Positions 16,861 to 26,231 are shown, counted from the stretch's first letter. The stretch is DNA of 64,000 bases from Cytophaga hutchinsonii ATCC 33406 (GCF_000014145.1 NC_008255.1:745501-809500), one strand, 5' to 3'. Made by a program: numbers and translations. The notes: generated from the letters alone by a model not told the origin.

Positions 16861-17916
16861 ATGAAACAAACAATAATTTTAATCTTACTGATCATTCATA
16901 ATACATTAAGCTCGTGTCAAACAAAGGAAATAAAAAACAATATGGTAAATAAAAAGTTCGACTGGTCTCATAGTGTATCTGCGCCTGAAAATTATCCAAT
17001 GGAAATTTACAGGGGGAAGTTACAAGGTTTAACAGATAAGGATTATTCGGCCAGCTTTGGTTTGTGGGGAGTTGCAAACGAAGGCTGGGGAACAGAAAGC
17101 GGTATGGTTGCTGTTGGCCCGGATACCAAAGCAATACCGGATAGTTTATTGATCACCTGGCTTTCTTTTCGGGAAAATAAATTTTATACTGGTAAGTTTC
17201 AATTGCCCAGAGAAAAGATGACCGAACTGTTCGAAAACGGATTTTATGAATATGATATCAAGCAAAGAAGTACCTATGAAGATATTTTAGTTGGCTTAGC
17301 ACCTGGCGGAGTTGTAGTTGTCTGGCTTGTAGGCGGACAGGTTCAAATTGAAGTAGCACGGTTTCAGGCTCAGGAAACCATTATAGATAAAAGTACTGTT
17401 ACCAATCCAGACGATTTATATGTACTTGGCGATGGCTATGTTGATTTTGTTTTAAACAATAAAGAAATAGCAACAGGTCCTATTCCCTTTGGATTGTGGG
17501 ATACCTACAGGGAAAAATACAGCTGGCGGCCAATGTTAATTTTACCTGAAGGCTATGAACTTGCCATTGAATGGATGACATTATTCAATGGAGAAAAAGA
17601 AAAGAATTTTAAAGAACATCCGGAATTTGGTACTTATAAAAGCAGGGCCTTGCCTTCCTATATGCTTTTTAACTGGTATGCAAGTAATGGGAGAAAATAT
17701 GGCGTTGATGTTTTTTTTAACGAAGCAGAAATTTTTGAGGCATATAAACAGATCTATCGAAACGACAAAGAACAGGACGCTGAATTGGTTTTTGAATTGA
17801 ATGATGCACAAACATCGTTTACCATTTCAGTACGAAGCAAGACTGAACAAATTGAATTACACAAGGTAAAAGCTAAAATATATAAATCTGAAGATACCAG
17901 GCCTGTTAAGCAATGA
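16861..17916 (+). CDS. DUF2931-type lipoprotein, possible immunity protein
   Basis: 351 aa with a lipoprotein signal (MKQTIILILLIIHN, lipobox LSSC at ~16-19). The mature protein has the DUF2931 pattern: FDWSHSVSAPENYPMEIYRG, then a Trp- and Gly-rich stretch (SFGLWGVANEGWGTESG) and WLSFRENKFYTGKFQLP. It starts three bases after the Tle1 stop. Periplasmic lipoproteins encoded right after Tle lipases usually protect the producer, so immunity is a reasonable inference. The protein is longer than most DUF2931 members and its second half (~200-350) may be a further domain (SWRPMLILPEGYELAIEWM). Confidence 0.75.
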   Translation: MKQTIILILLIIHNTLSSCQTKEIKNNMVNKKFDWSHSVSAPENYPMEIYRGKLQGLTDKDYSASFGLWGVANEGWGTESGMVAVGPDTKAIPDSLLITWLSFRENKFYTGKFQLPREKMTELFENGFYEYDIKQRSTYEDILVGLAPGGVVVVWLVGGQVQIEVARFQAQETIIDKSTVTNPDDLYVLGDGYVDFVLNNKEIATGPIPFGLWDTYREKYSWRPMLILPEGYELAIEWMTLFNGEKEKNFKEHPEFGTYKSRALPSYMLFNWYASNGRKYGVDVFFNEAEIFEAYKQIYRNDKEQDAELVFELNDAQTSFTISVRSKTEQIELHKVKAKIYKSEDTRPVKQ

Positions 17917-17943
17917 AGTTAAGATACTTGAACATGTTTCAAC

Positions 17944-18126
17944 ATGCATTTAAACCTGAATGAAATTACCGATACATGGGTAGTTAAGAAACCTACTGCT
18001 GACGGAGAAGTTACATCAATAGAATGTTTTAATAAAGATAGAGAACTGATGGTTCAGTTTTTTGGCTTACGCAAACCTGGCAAGCCAGAATTGGAAGAAT
18101 GGAAAACGTTGGTTGAATCCCTGTAA
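17944..18126 (+). pseudogene. C-terminal remnant of a hemin-degrading HmuS/HemS protein
   Basis: A 60-codon frame translating to ITDTWVVKKPTADGEVTSIE and QFFGLRKPGKPELEEWKTLV. This is the end of HmuS/HemS/ChuS-type hemin proteins, which are normally ~345 aa. The similarity reaches a few codons before the ATG (CFN-MHLNLNE) and then hits TGA at 17929, so the rest of the gene is missing. It lies between the type VI module and an iron-type operon, suggesting that a hemin locus once stood here. It could still be expressed as a small protein, but nothing supports a function. Confidence 0.72.
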
Positions 18127-18142
18127 TATTTTTTATTTGTTT

Positions 18143-18182
18143 TAGCCTCCTTGCATTTCATAGGGCAAGGAGGCTATTTTTT
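18143..18182 (+). terminator. Terminator after the hmuS remnant
   Basis: Perfect 12-bp stem tagcctccttgc / gcaaggaggcta (18143-18154, 18165-18176), ten-base loop, followed by T7. Confidence 0.93.
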
Positions 18183-18339
18183 GTATGGATTAAAAATCCT
18201 TTAAATTGAAAAGAGATATTTTAAATTCTTAGTAAAATGCAATAAGTGATTCCTGTAATAATTCTGTTTTAAATCTGATTATTTTTAATTACTTGAATGT
18301 TAATTTATTGAATTCTATTTGTGTTATTTTATATATTGT

Positions 18340-18373
18340 TTATAATAATTCTAAATAAAAACACTTACATTTG
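18340..18373 (+). promoter_or_regulatory. Fur-family-like operator and -7 box before the imelysin operon
   Basis: TTTATAAT-A-ATTCTAAA at 18340-18356 differs from the motif at 11283 in one arm position. A TACATTTG -7 box lies at 18366-18373, so the repeat covers the -33 region, where a bound repressor would block transcription. The first gene starts at 18401. Confidence 0.6.
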
Positions 18374-18400
18374 TCCAATTATTTCAAAACTTATTTGTCA

Positions 18401-19603
18401 ATGAAAAAACTATATATTTTAGCTATTGCAATAGCTGTAACAACTTTTTCTTGTAAGAAAAACAAAGAGGATGAACCTGCACCATCAGGTAGTGAGCAGG
18501 CAAAAGTAGTTGAAAACTATGCAAACATTGTTTATGCTACGTATGATGATGCGTTGATTACGGCTAAAAATTTACGGGCTAAAGCGGCGGATTTTGTAGC
18601 GTCTCCTTCAGAAGCAGGACTTGAAGAAGTACGGGCTGCATATATTGCATCACGTACTCCATATATTCAAAGTGAAGCATTCCGTTTTTATTCAGGTCCG
18701 ATTGATCAGGACCTGGGAGGTGGACTAACAATAGAAAGTTCAATCAATTCATGGCCATTGGAAGAGGTATATATTGATTATGTGGTTGGTGATGCCAATG
18801 CTGGCATTATAAACGATGTTGCACATTTCCCAACGATTGATAAAAATGTTATTCTGGAAAATAATCAAAAAGAAGGTGCCGGAGAGAATAGTGTAAGCAG
18901 TGGTTACCATGCAGTAGAATTTTTATTATGGGGACAGGATCTTTCGGAAACAGGACCAGGCGATAGAAAATACACGGATTATTTAGTGAACAGCGATGAT
19001 GCAACAAATTTAAATCAGGCGCGCAGAGGTCAATATTTATTGGCATGTATTGATTTGATCATTGACAATCTTCAAACATTAAAAGAGGCCTGGAAGTCAG
19101 GAAATGCATCAAATTACAGAGCAGGTTTTATAGCTGATCCAAAAGGTTCTATCGGAAATTTCCTGAAAGGCGTAATAGGTTATGCAGACGATGAATTATC
19201 TGTTGAGCGTATGCAGGTTGCTTTAGATACAGAAGGTGATGCAGAAAGACAGGAACAGGAGCAGTCTTGCTTCAGCGACCAGACATACAATGATATCATC
19301 TTAGGACAAAAAGGAATTAAGAATGTATACGTTGGTGAATATGTACGAATTGATGGAACGATTGTTAGTGGTATGAGTGTATCAGATCTTGTAAAAGCAG
19401 CAGATCCTAAATTGGATTCTACTGTACGTGCAAAAATTTATGATACCGATATTAAAGTTGCAGCTATTCATGCACCGTTTGATAATGAGATATTAACCGC
19501 AAATACTGCAGGTACAATCCGTGTACAAAATGCAATTAATGCGTTACATGTTGAAGCGGCTCAATATAAAAATGCAGCTAATAAAATAGGATATCTTTAT
19601 TAA
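18401..19603 (+). CDS. Imelysin-family lipoprotein (IrpA-like)
   Basis: 400-aa peptidase M75/imelysin-type protein. Start at ATG 18401: MKKLYILAIAIAVTTFSC is a full lipoprotein signal with lipobox TFSC; the TTG at 18371 only adds unrelated residues. The GxHxxE motif is present as GYHAVEFLLWG, preceded by the INSWPLEEVYIDYV region, and a second helical repeat covers the C-terminal half. Imelysins are surface or periplasmic proteins of iron uptake; proteolysis is doubtful for most members. It begins a four-gene operon behind a Fur-like inverted repeat. Confidence 0.9.
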   Translation: MKKLYILAIAIAVTTFSCKKNKEDEPAPSGSEQAKVVENYANIVYATYDDALITAKNLRAKAADFVASPSEAGLEEVRAAYIASRTPYIQSEAFRFYSGPIDQDLGGGLTIESSINSWPLEEVYIDYVVGDANAGIINDVAHFPTIDKNVILENNQKEGAGENSVSSGYHAVEFLLWGQDLSETGPGDRKYTDYLVNSDDATNLNQARRGQYLLACIDLIIDNLQTLKEAWKSGNASNYRAGFIADPKGSIGNFLKGVIGYADDELSVERMQVALDTEGDAERQEQEQSCFSDQTYNDIILGQKGIKNVYVGEYVRIDGTIVSGMSVSDLVKAADPKLDSTVRAKIYDTDIKVAAIHAPFDNEILTANTAGTIRVQNAINALHVEAAQYKNAANKIGYLY

Positions 19604-19626
19604 TACTATTTCGGCATACATATATT

Positions 19627-21069
19627 ATGCTTAAAAGAACGGCCCTGATCATTTCTGTTATATCATTTGTTTTGGTTTTTACGATGCAGTTTTGTCACCG
19701 TAAAGAGGAAACGCCTACACCTGCAATCAATGCATCAACGGCAGAAGTTGATGAAGAATTATCGGGCGGAGCAACTACGGTATTTGATGCGTCAAACAAT
19801 TCATTTGGTTTTGCGGCACAAAATTTATCTCAGATAGAAAAAAATAAGTTTGCGCTGGGAAATTCTGTATTCAAAACAAACTGGGTAACAGCACCGGCTA
19901 CAACCACAGCAATAGATGGATTGGGCCCGTTTTTTAATTCAAGATCCTGTTCAGGCTGTCATAAGCTGGATGGAAGAGGTTTACCTCCTGCTAATCCAGG
20001 CGACGATTTGAATGGATTATTATTTCGATTAAGTATTCCAGGGGAAGATGAACATGGTGGTCCTTTTGGTGATCCGCAATACGGCGAACAATTGAGCAAT
20101 CATGGTATCTATGCAGGCGGCAGCTCAACAGTTATCCCGGAAGGAAATGTTATCGTTAGCTACAGTACAATTACGGGTACATATAAAGATGGCACAGGAT
20201 ATGAATTGCGGAACCCCGTTTATACATTTACTGAGTTGGGTTATGGCGCTTTTGCGGCAGGGATTATGTATAGCCCGCGTCTCGCGCAGCAATTACCTGG
20301 TTTAGGTTTACTTGAAGCTATTGATGCGGCGGATATTCTTGCGCTTGCAGATGCTTCAGATACAAATGAAGACGGTATTTCAGGAAGGCCAAACTATGTC
20401 TGGAACTATACAACCAATACAACTGAATTGGGCCGTTTTGGCTGGAAAGCAAATCAACCGACTTTATTTCAGCAAACAGCCGCGGCATCTGTAGGTGATA
20501 TGGGCATTACAAACCGGCTATTTCAAAATGAAAATTTAACAGGCCAGCAGGTTACTGACTATGGCTCCTGGACAAATGGCGGAACACCAGAGATGTCAAA
20601 TAATGATTTGGATCAGTTGGTATTTTATTGCCAGACATTGGCCGTACCTGCAAGAAGAAACTGGAAAGATCAGGAAGTATTACGAGGCAAAGAATTATTT
20701 ACACAGGCCAAATGTGCAAACTGTCACAATCCATATTTTGTAACAGGTACTCATCCGATTGCCGGATTGAGCAATCAAAAGATCAGGCCTTATACAGACC
20801 TGTTGCTGCATGACATGGGGGATGGTCTGGCTGATAACCGCCCGGATTATCTGGCAACAGGAAATGAGTGGAGGACGCCTCCTTTGTGGGGGCTTGGTTT
20901 AATTAAAACAGTAAGCGGCGGTCGTTTCTTATTGCACGATGGCCGTGCACGAACGCTGGAAGAAGCAATTATATGGCATGGAGGAGAAGGGACGTTTTCT
21001 AAAAATGCATTTATAAATATGAACAGCACAGACCGTGCAGCTTTGCTTAAATTTTTAGAATCATTATAA
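19627..21069 (+). CDS. Di-heme oxidoreductase (DUF1111 / putative thiol oxidoreductase)
   Basis: 480 aa with an N-terminal hydrophobic signal (MLKRTALIISVISFVLV) and a cysteine at FTMQFC that may be lipidated. Two c-type heme motifs are seen: CSGCH (~111-115) and CANCH (~364-368). The latter lies in a region like the CcpA/MauG fold (LFTQAKCANCHNPYF), followed by DLLLHDMGDGL and HDGRARTLEEAI. Family members are found with imelysin genes in iron-regulated clusters. The protein is predicted to act outside the inner membrane, and its redox partner is unknown. 24 bases separate it from the imelysin gene. Confidence 0.88.
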   Translation: MLKRTALIISVISFVLVFTMQFCHRKEETPTPAINASTAEVDEELSGGATTVFDASNNSFGFAAQNLSQIEKNKFALGNSVFKTNWVTAPATTTAIDGLGPFFNSRSCSGCHKLDGRGLPPANPGDDLNGLLFRLSIPGEDEHGGPFGDPQYGEQLSNHGIYAGGSSTVIPEGNVIVSYSTITGTYKDGTGYELRNPVYTFTELGYGAFAAGIMYSPRLAQQLPGLGLLEAIDAADILALADASDTNEDGISGRPNYVWNYTTNTTELGRFGWKANQPTLFQQTAAASVGDMGITNRLFQNENLTGQQVTDYGSWTNGGTPEMSNNDLDQLVFYCQTLAVPARRNWKDQEVLRGKELFTQAKCANCHNPYFVTGTHPIAGLSNQKIRPYTDLLLHDMGDGLADNRPDYLATGNEWRTPPLWGLGLIKTVSGGRFLLHDGRARTLEEAIIWHGGEGTFSKNAFINMNSTDRAALLKFLESL

Positions 21070-21086
21070 TTGAAACGAACAGGTAA

Positions 21087-22223
21087 ATGAATAAAATAAT
21101 TATTTTGGCTATAAGTATCTGCATCAGTGTATGTGCCTGTAAACCGTCCAAAGATGAAACGTCATCTTTAAAAACTGCCGATAGAAAACCGTTGGTTACC
21201 AATTTGGGCAATAATGTAATCCTTCCGAGATACGTTGCGTTGAATACGTCTGTTAACGCGTTCGATTCTGAAGTGCAGATTTTTACAGCAGCACCAACGA
21301 TAGAAAATCTAACATCCTTACGGATTAAATTTTACCAGGCATATATCGATTGGGAATATGTAGCATGTTTTGAATTCGGCCCTGCAGCAGCAAGTACGGT
21401 TAATCTGGGTACAAAGACCGTTAATGCTTTTCCTGCAGATACAGCTGTTATAAAAAATAAAATTGTACAGGGCGTTACAGCCATTCCGCCCACAAACAGC
21501 GCTATGTACTCAGGTTTTCCCGCTATTGATTATTTGTTGTTTGCCAAGAGCCTGACTGCACAACAGATTGTTGATTCGTTTACGGTATCTTCTACAGCAG
21601 TTAAAAGATGTAATTATCTTAAAACAGTAAGCTCAGATTTAAAAGCAAGAATAAACACAACGTATACAAACTGGACAGCTTCCGGTGCAAATTTTATTTC
21701 CTTATATACAAACAGTACCGGCATAGATCTTGGAAGTGCAACGTCTCAGACAGTAAACATGCTGGTTGCAGATGTTGAAAATATTAAGAACTTTAAATTA
21801 GGGATTCCTTTAAATATTATACAGAATGTTGTTGTGGGCGACGGTTCTACAGTGAATCCATTCAAGTGTGAAGGTTATCATTCAGATTCTTCTCTGGTAT
21901 TAGCTAAAGCCAGCATAGAGTCGCTGCGTAAGCTATATCTGGGCATTGGCGCAGATGGTACAGATGGAGAAGGGTTTGATAATTACCTGGAAGCCATCGA
22001 CCGTTCCGGATTAAATGTGCAGATTAAAAATCAGATTGCACTTTTGCAGGCAAAATTGGATGCAATACCTGCACCTATTTCAATTGCTATAAAAAATCCT
22101 GCCGGTAAACAGGCAGTAAACGAAGCTTACACGGAAACATTACATCTGTTGGTATTGTTAAAAGTTGATATGGCATCAGCAATCGGCGTTATGATTTCAT
22201 ACGGCGATACAGACGGCGATTAA
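21087..22223 (+). CDS. Second imelysin-family lipoprotein
   Basis: 378 aa with lipoprotein signal MNKIIILAISICISVCAC. The imelysin core is seen in SLRIKFYQAYIDWEYVACFE and the modified GxHxxE site SGFPAIDYLLFAK, where His is replaced by Pro-Ala and the acidic residue is Asp. So the putative metal site differs from the first imelysin, and the two copies may have different roles. It sits 18 bases after the di-heme gene and three before the HTTM gene, consistent with one transcript. Confidence 0.85.
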   Translation: MNKIIILAISICISVCACKPSKDETSSLKTADRKPLVTNLGNNVILPRYVALNTSVNAFDSEVQIFTAAPTIENLTSLRIKFYQAYIDWEYVACFEFGPAAASTVNLGTKTVNAFPADTAVIKNKIVQGVTAIPPTNSAMYSGFPAIDYLLFAKSLTAQQIVDSFTVSSTAVKRCNYLKTVSSDLKARINTTYTNWTASGANFISLYTNSTGIDLGSATSQTVNMLVADVENIKNFKLGIPLNIIQNVVVGDGSTVNPFKCEGYHSDSSLVLAKASIESLRKLYLGIGADGTDGEGFDNYLEAIDRSGLNVQIKNQIALLQAKLDAIPAPISIAIKNPAGKQAVNEAYTETLHLLVLLKVDMASAIGVMISYGDTDGD

Positions 22224-22225
22224 GC

Positions 22226-23596
22226 ATGTGTTTAATACAGTCATTTTCAGTTACAGATTATTTCAGGCGAAGCACATCAATTGCTCCGCTTGTTGTTTTT
22301 AGAATTGTTTATGGTCTGATCATGACGGTAAGCACCATTCGTTTTATTGCAAACGATTGGGTACATCTTTTTTATGGCATACCAAAATTCTTCTTTTCAT
22401 ATTATGGATTCGAATGGGTGAAGCCCCTTAATGAGCATGGCATGCTGATCATTTACCTGCTTATGGCACTAAGTTTTTTTATGGTGATGGTGGGTGCCTG
22501 GTATCGGTTTTTTTCTGTATTATCTTTTTTAACGTTTACGTATACAGAGCTGATTGATCAGACGAATTACCTCAACCATTATTATTTTATAAGTCTGGTT
22601 GCACTTATTATGCTGTTTGTGCCCGCACACAGAGCATGCTCTGTTGATACGTGGCGCAAGCCGGAACTGTATTGCAGCGATATTCCGGTCGTATTTATTC
22701 ATGTGATTCAATTGCAGGTAGGTATCGTTTATTTTTATGCAGGACTGGCAAAAATAAATACCGATTGGCTGATTCATGCAATGCCGTTAAAGATCTGGCT
22801 TATTTCACGTAATGATATTCCAATTATTGGTGCGATGTTTAATCATACCTTGATACCTTATTTTTTCAGCTGGTTTGGTATGTTGTATGATCTTGGTATT
22901 CCGTTTTTATTGCTTACCAAAAAATACAGAACAATTGCGTATGCTGCTGTTATTGTGTTTCATGTGCTAACGCGGATCATCTTTCAGATCGGCATGTTTC
23001 CATTTGTTATGATTGGCGCAACGCTGATCTTTTTTCCGGCATCGTTTCACAATAAAATACTTGTTTGTTTGAAACAACTGTTTTGTGTTAAAAGCAAACC
23101 CGTCGATTTTATAAATGGCTATACGTTTTCAAATACAGGTGTAAATAAGCTATGTATGATGTTGCTTATTATATATGTAACGTTTCAGCTGCTTTTTCCA
23201 TTACGGTTTTTGCTATATTCAGATAAATTATTCTGGACAGAACAAGGCTATCGGTTTTCATGGCGTGTAATGCTGATGGAAAAAATGGGTACGTGTTATT
23301 TTTATGTACGCAATCCGGTTACGGGTTTGCAGACAGAAGTTGATACGCGCGAATACCTGACACCACAACAGGAAAAAATGATGAGTACGCAGCCAGACAT
23401 GATTCTGCAATTTGCACATTACCTTGGTAAGCTTTATAAAGAAAAAGGTGTGCCGTACCCTGAAGTACGCGTTGTGAGTTATGTGGCTGTAAATGGACGG
23501 CCCAGCAAACGGTTTATTGATGCCCGTGTTGATCTGATGAAAGAAACAGAATCTTTCAAAGAAAAAACATGGATTCTGCCTTCCGGTCTCCGATAA
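22226..23596 (+). CDS. HTTM-domain membrane protein (vitamin-K gamma-carboxylase-like)
   Basis: 456 aa with several membrane segments (~20-40, 70-130, 150-175, 205-275, 305-325) typical of the HTTM family. Seen: FRIVYGLIMTVSTIRF, IQLQVGIVYFYAGLAKINTDWL (the conserved core of HTTM) and a hydrophilic C-terminal domain. The Lys that acts in the animal gamma-carboxylase cannot be assigned with confidence. HTTM genes commonly close imelysin/di-heme operons, but their chemistry there is unknown. Last gene of the operon. Confidence 0.85.
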   Translation: MCLIQSFSVTDYFRRSTSIAPLVVFRIVYGLIMTVSTIRFIANDWVHLFYGIPKFFFSYYGFEWVKPLNEHGMLIIYLLMALSFFMVMVGAWYRFFSVLSFLTFTYTELIDQTNYLNHYYFISLVALIMLFVPAHRACSVDTWRKPELYCSDIPVVFIHVIQLQVGIVYFYAGLAKINTDWLIHAMPLKIWLISRNDIPIIGAMFNHTLIPYFFSWFGMLYDLGIPFLLLTKKYRTIAYAAVIVFHVLTRIIFQIGMFPFVMIGATLIFFPASFHNKILVCLKQLFCVKSKPVDFINGYTFSNTGVNKLCMMLLIIYVTFQLLFPLRFLLYSDKLFWTEQGYRFSWRVMLMEKMGTCYFYVRNPVTGLQTEVDTREYLTPQQEKMMSTQPDMILQFAHYLGKLYKEKGVPYPEVRVVSYVAVNGRPSKRFIDARVDLMKETESFKEKTWILPSGLR

Positions 23597-23673
23597 ACAA
23601 TCCAACGTAATTTTTAAGTATCTTTGCCGGGAGGTATTCTGATTGATAGAATACAGACAGACTTAGTGCTCAC

Positions 23674-24642
23674 ATGGCAGAGAAAAATAAAAAAGAACAC
23701 CCCGTTACAAAAGATCGCTTACACCCGCGGAACAAACACCGGGAGCGGTATGACTTTGATGCATTGATTGCTACAACGCCGGAATTGGCACAGTACGTAA
23801 CATTGAATATTTACAACGATCAATCCATCGATTTTTTTAATCCGGCTGCTGTACTATGCCTGAACCAGGCATTGCTTAAACACTATTATGGTATTGATGA
23901 ATGGAATATTCCGGAAGGATATTTATGTCCGCCGATACCTGGCCGCGCAGACTACATTCATAACATTGCAGCGTTGCTGGGAACAAGTGCAAACGATGTA
24001 ATTCCTGTTGGCCCTGCTATTAAATGCCTGGACATTGGTGTCGGGGCCAATTGTGTATACCCGATCATTGGCAACAATGAATATGGCTGGTCGTTTGTAG
24101 GTGCCGACGTAGATCCGGTATCGGTTGCTTCAGCAAAAAATATCGTTGATAAAAACAAGGTCTTACAGGGAAATGTTGAGATCCGTTTACAAAACCATCC
24201 GCTGGACATCTTTTACGGCATCATTGGAGAAGGTGAACGGTTTGATGTAACGATCTGTAATCCGCCTTTTCATGCATCGGCAGAAGATGCCGCAGCAGGA
24301 ACGCTTCGTAAGCTGAGTAACCTTCAGCATAAAAAAGTTACGAAAGCAAATCTGAACTTTGGCGGACAACATAATGAACTATGGTGCGAAGGCGGAGAAT
24401 CAGCGTTTGTACGGGAGATGATTCTTGAAAGTAAAAAATTTGCAGCTTCTTGTTTGTGGTTTTCTACGTTGATTTCTAAACAGACAAATCTGCAAAAGGC
24501 TTACGATCAGCTGGAAGTACTGGCACCGTTTGATGTGCGTACCATTCCTATGGGACAAGGAAATAAATCAAGCAGGTTGATTGCGTGGACGTTTCAGTCT
24601 AAAGAAGCACAGGCGAAGTGGGTCAGCGCACGATGGAAATAA
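23674..24642 (+). CDS. rlmF: 23S rRNA (adenine-1618-N6) methyltransferase
   Basis: SAM-dependent N6-methylation of A1618 in 23S rRNA. 322 aa. Family signatures: HPRNKHRERYDF at the N-terminus, CPPIPGRADYIHNIA, CLDIGVGANCVYPIIG (SAM loop) and the catalytic CNPPFHAS. Near the end, MGQGNKSSRLIAWTF is also typical. A TATCTTTG -7 box lies at 23619-23626, without a clear -33 TTTG. It is followed by a bidirectional terminator that separates it from the convergent SulP gene. Confidence 0.95.
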   Translation: MAEKNKKEHPVTKDRLHPRNKHRERYDFDALIATTPELAQYVTLNIYNDQSIDFFNPAAVLCLNQALLKHYYGIDEWNIPEGYLCPPIPGRADYIHNIAALLGTSANDVIPVGPAIKCLDIGVGANCVYPIIGNNEYGWSFVGADVDPVSVASAKNIVDKNKVLQGNVEIRLQNHPLDIFYGIIGEGERFDVTICNPPFHASAEDAAAGTLRKLSNLQHKKVTKANLNFGGQHNELWCEGGESAFVREMILESKKFAASCLWFSTLISKQTNLQKAYDQLEVLAPFDVRTIPMGQGNKSSRLIAWTFQSKEAQAKWVSARWK

Positions 24643-24646
24643 AATA

Positions 24647-24685
24647 AAAGCGCTTTGAATAATCCAGATTAATTCAAAGCGCTTT
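24647..24685. terminator. Bidirectional terminator rlmF / sulP
   Basis: Perfect 14-bp arms aaagcgctttgaat and attcaaagcgcttt (24647-24660, 24672-24685) with an 11-base loop, between convergent genes. Confidence 0.9.
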
Positions 24686-24698
24686 CTGATACACACCT

Positions 24699-26231
24699 TT
24701 AATCTGTCATTACTTTGTACGTGGGGTCTTCGAGAATATTTACTTCAATTAAGCTGTCCGCATTTTTTAATAACAGCCGGCAATCTTCGCTTAAATGTTT
24801 TAACTGAACTTTTTTATTGATGGAGGCATATCGTTCTGTTATTTTATTAACGGCATCAATGGCGCTCATGTCTGAAATTTTACTTTCTTTAAAATCAATA
24901 ACAACTTCTGCCGGGTCGTTCTGCACATCAAATTTTTCAGAGAAATTAGCTGTAGAACCAAAAAATAATGGTCCGTATATTTCATAGTGTTTTACTCCAT
25001 GCGCATCAATAAATTTTCGTGCACGGATACGTTTTGCGCTTTCCCAGGCAAATACCAAGGCAGAAATAATAACACCGATTAATACAGCAAGGGCTAAATT
25101 ATGTAAGAAAACAGTTATGATTGTTACTACTGCCATAACAAAAATATCTGCAGTGGGCATACGTCTGATTGCTTTAAAACTGGCCCATTCAAAAGTACCT
25201 GCTGCAACCATAATCATAACGCCTGTAAGGGCTGCTAACGGAACGCGTTCAATAACGGGTGCGCCGATCAATATAATCAGCAAGATTGTAAGCGCTGCCA
25301 CAATACCGGACAGGCGTGCTCTGGATCCGGCAGAAAGATTTACCAACGTCTGCGCAATCATCGGGCAGCCGCCCATGCCTGAGAAAAACCCATTCAGCAT
25401 ATTTGCACCACCTTGTGCAATACATTCTTTGTTGCTTCGTCCTTTAGTTCCTGTAATTTCATCAACCAGATTTAATGTCAGCAAACCTTCTGTTAATCCA
25501 ACGGCGGCCATTACCAGGGCATATGGAAAGAGTATGTTGAAACTTTCGATGGATATATCAATAGCAGGAATATGAAAAGGAGGTAATGAACCGCTTATAG
25601 ACGCAATATCAATTACCTGCCTGGTGTCTATTCCGAAAAAAGTAACGATTCCGAATACAATAAGAATGGCAGCTAAGGAACCGGGTATAGCTTTAGTTAT
25701 TCTGGGCAGTAACAAAACGATTATAATAGTTAATGCAACCAATGCTGCCATGATAAATAAAGGTATACCCGAAAGCCATTCTGTTTGCCCATTTACAACC
25801 GTTTGAAATTGATTTAATTGAGACATGAAAATGATAATGGCCAAACCATTTACAAAACCAAACATAACCGGTTGCGGAACCAGACGTATAAATTTCCCAA
25901 ACCGGAAAATACCTATAAGGATCTGAATAATACCGGCAAGTGCTATAGCACCGTATACATATTCAATACCATGCGATTTCATTAAGGCAATCAAAACAAT
26001 AACGGTAGCTCCTGCGCCACCTGAAATTAAACCTGGCCTGCCGCCGAAGATAGCTGTAACAATACCCATTATAAATGCGCCATATAAGCCCATCAAAGGA
26101 GGGAAGCCTGCAAGAATTGCAAATGATAAAGATTCGGGAATCATTGTCATTGCTACGGTAAGGCCAGCAAGAATTTCTGTCCGGTAATGTATTTTTTGAG
26201 AAAAATCAAAAAGCTGTAGTTGTTTGATCAT
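24699..26231 (-). CDS. SulP-family anion transporter with STAS domain
   Basis: 510-aa inner-membrane protein. The transmembrane domain (~1-390) has the SulP start EILAGLTVAMTMIPESLSFA and a glycine-rich stretch FFSGMGGCPMIAQTLVNLSAG. The C-terminal STAS domain (~420-505) includes EVVIDFKESKISDMSAIDAV. Family members exchange or symport sulfate, bicarbonate or other anions; sulfate is plausible because cysE and cysM lie downstream in the window, but substrate cannot be read from the sequence. It stands alone on its strand. Confidence 0.9.
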   Translation of the reverse strand: MIKQLQLFDFSQKIHYRTEILAGLTVAMTMIPESLSFAILAGFPPLMGLYGAFIMGIVTAIFGGRPGLISGGAGATVIVLIALMKSHGIEYVYGAIALAGIIQILIGIFRFGKFIRLVPQPVMFGFVNGLAIIIFMSQLNQFQTVVNGQTEWLSGIPLFIMAALVALTIIIVLLLPRITKAIPGSLAAILIVFGIVTFFGIDTRQVIDIASISGSLPPFHIPAIDISIESFNILFPYALVMAAVGLTEGLLTLNLVDEITGTKGRSNKECIAQGGANMLNGFFSGMGGCPMIAQTLVNLSAGSRARLSGIVAALTILLIILIGAPVIERVPLAALTGVMIMVAAGTFEWASFKAIRRMPTADIFVMAVVTIITVFLHNLALAVLIGVIISALVFAWESAKRIRARKFIDAHGVKHYEIYGPLFFGSTANFSEKFDVQNDPAEVVIDFKESKISDMSAIDAVNKITERYASINKKVQLKHLSEDCRLLLKNADSLIEVNILEDPTYKVMTD

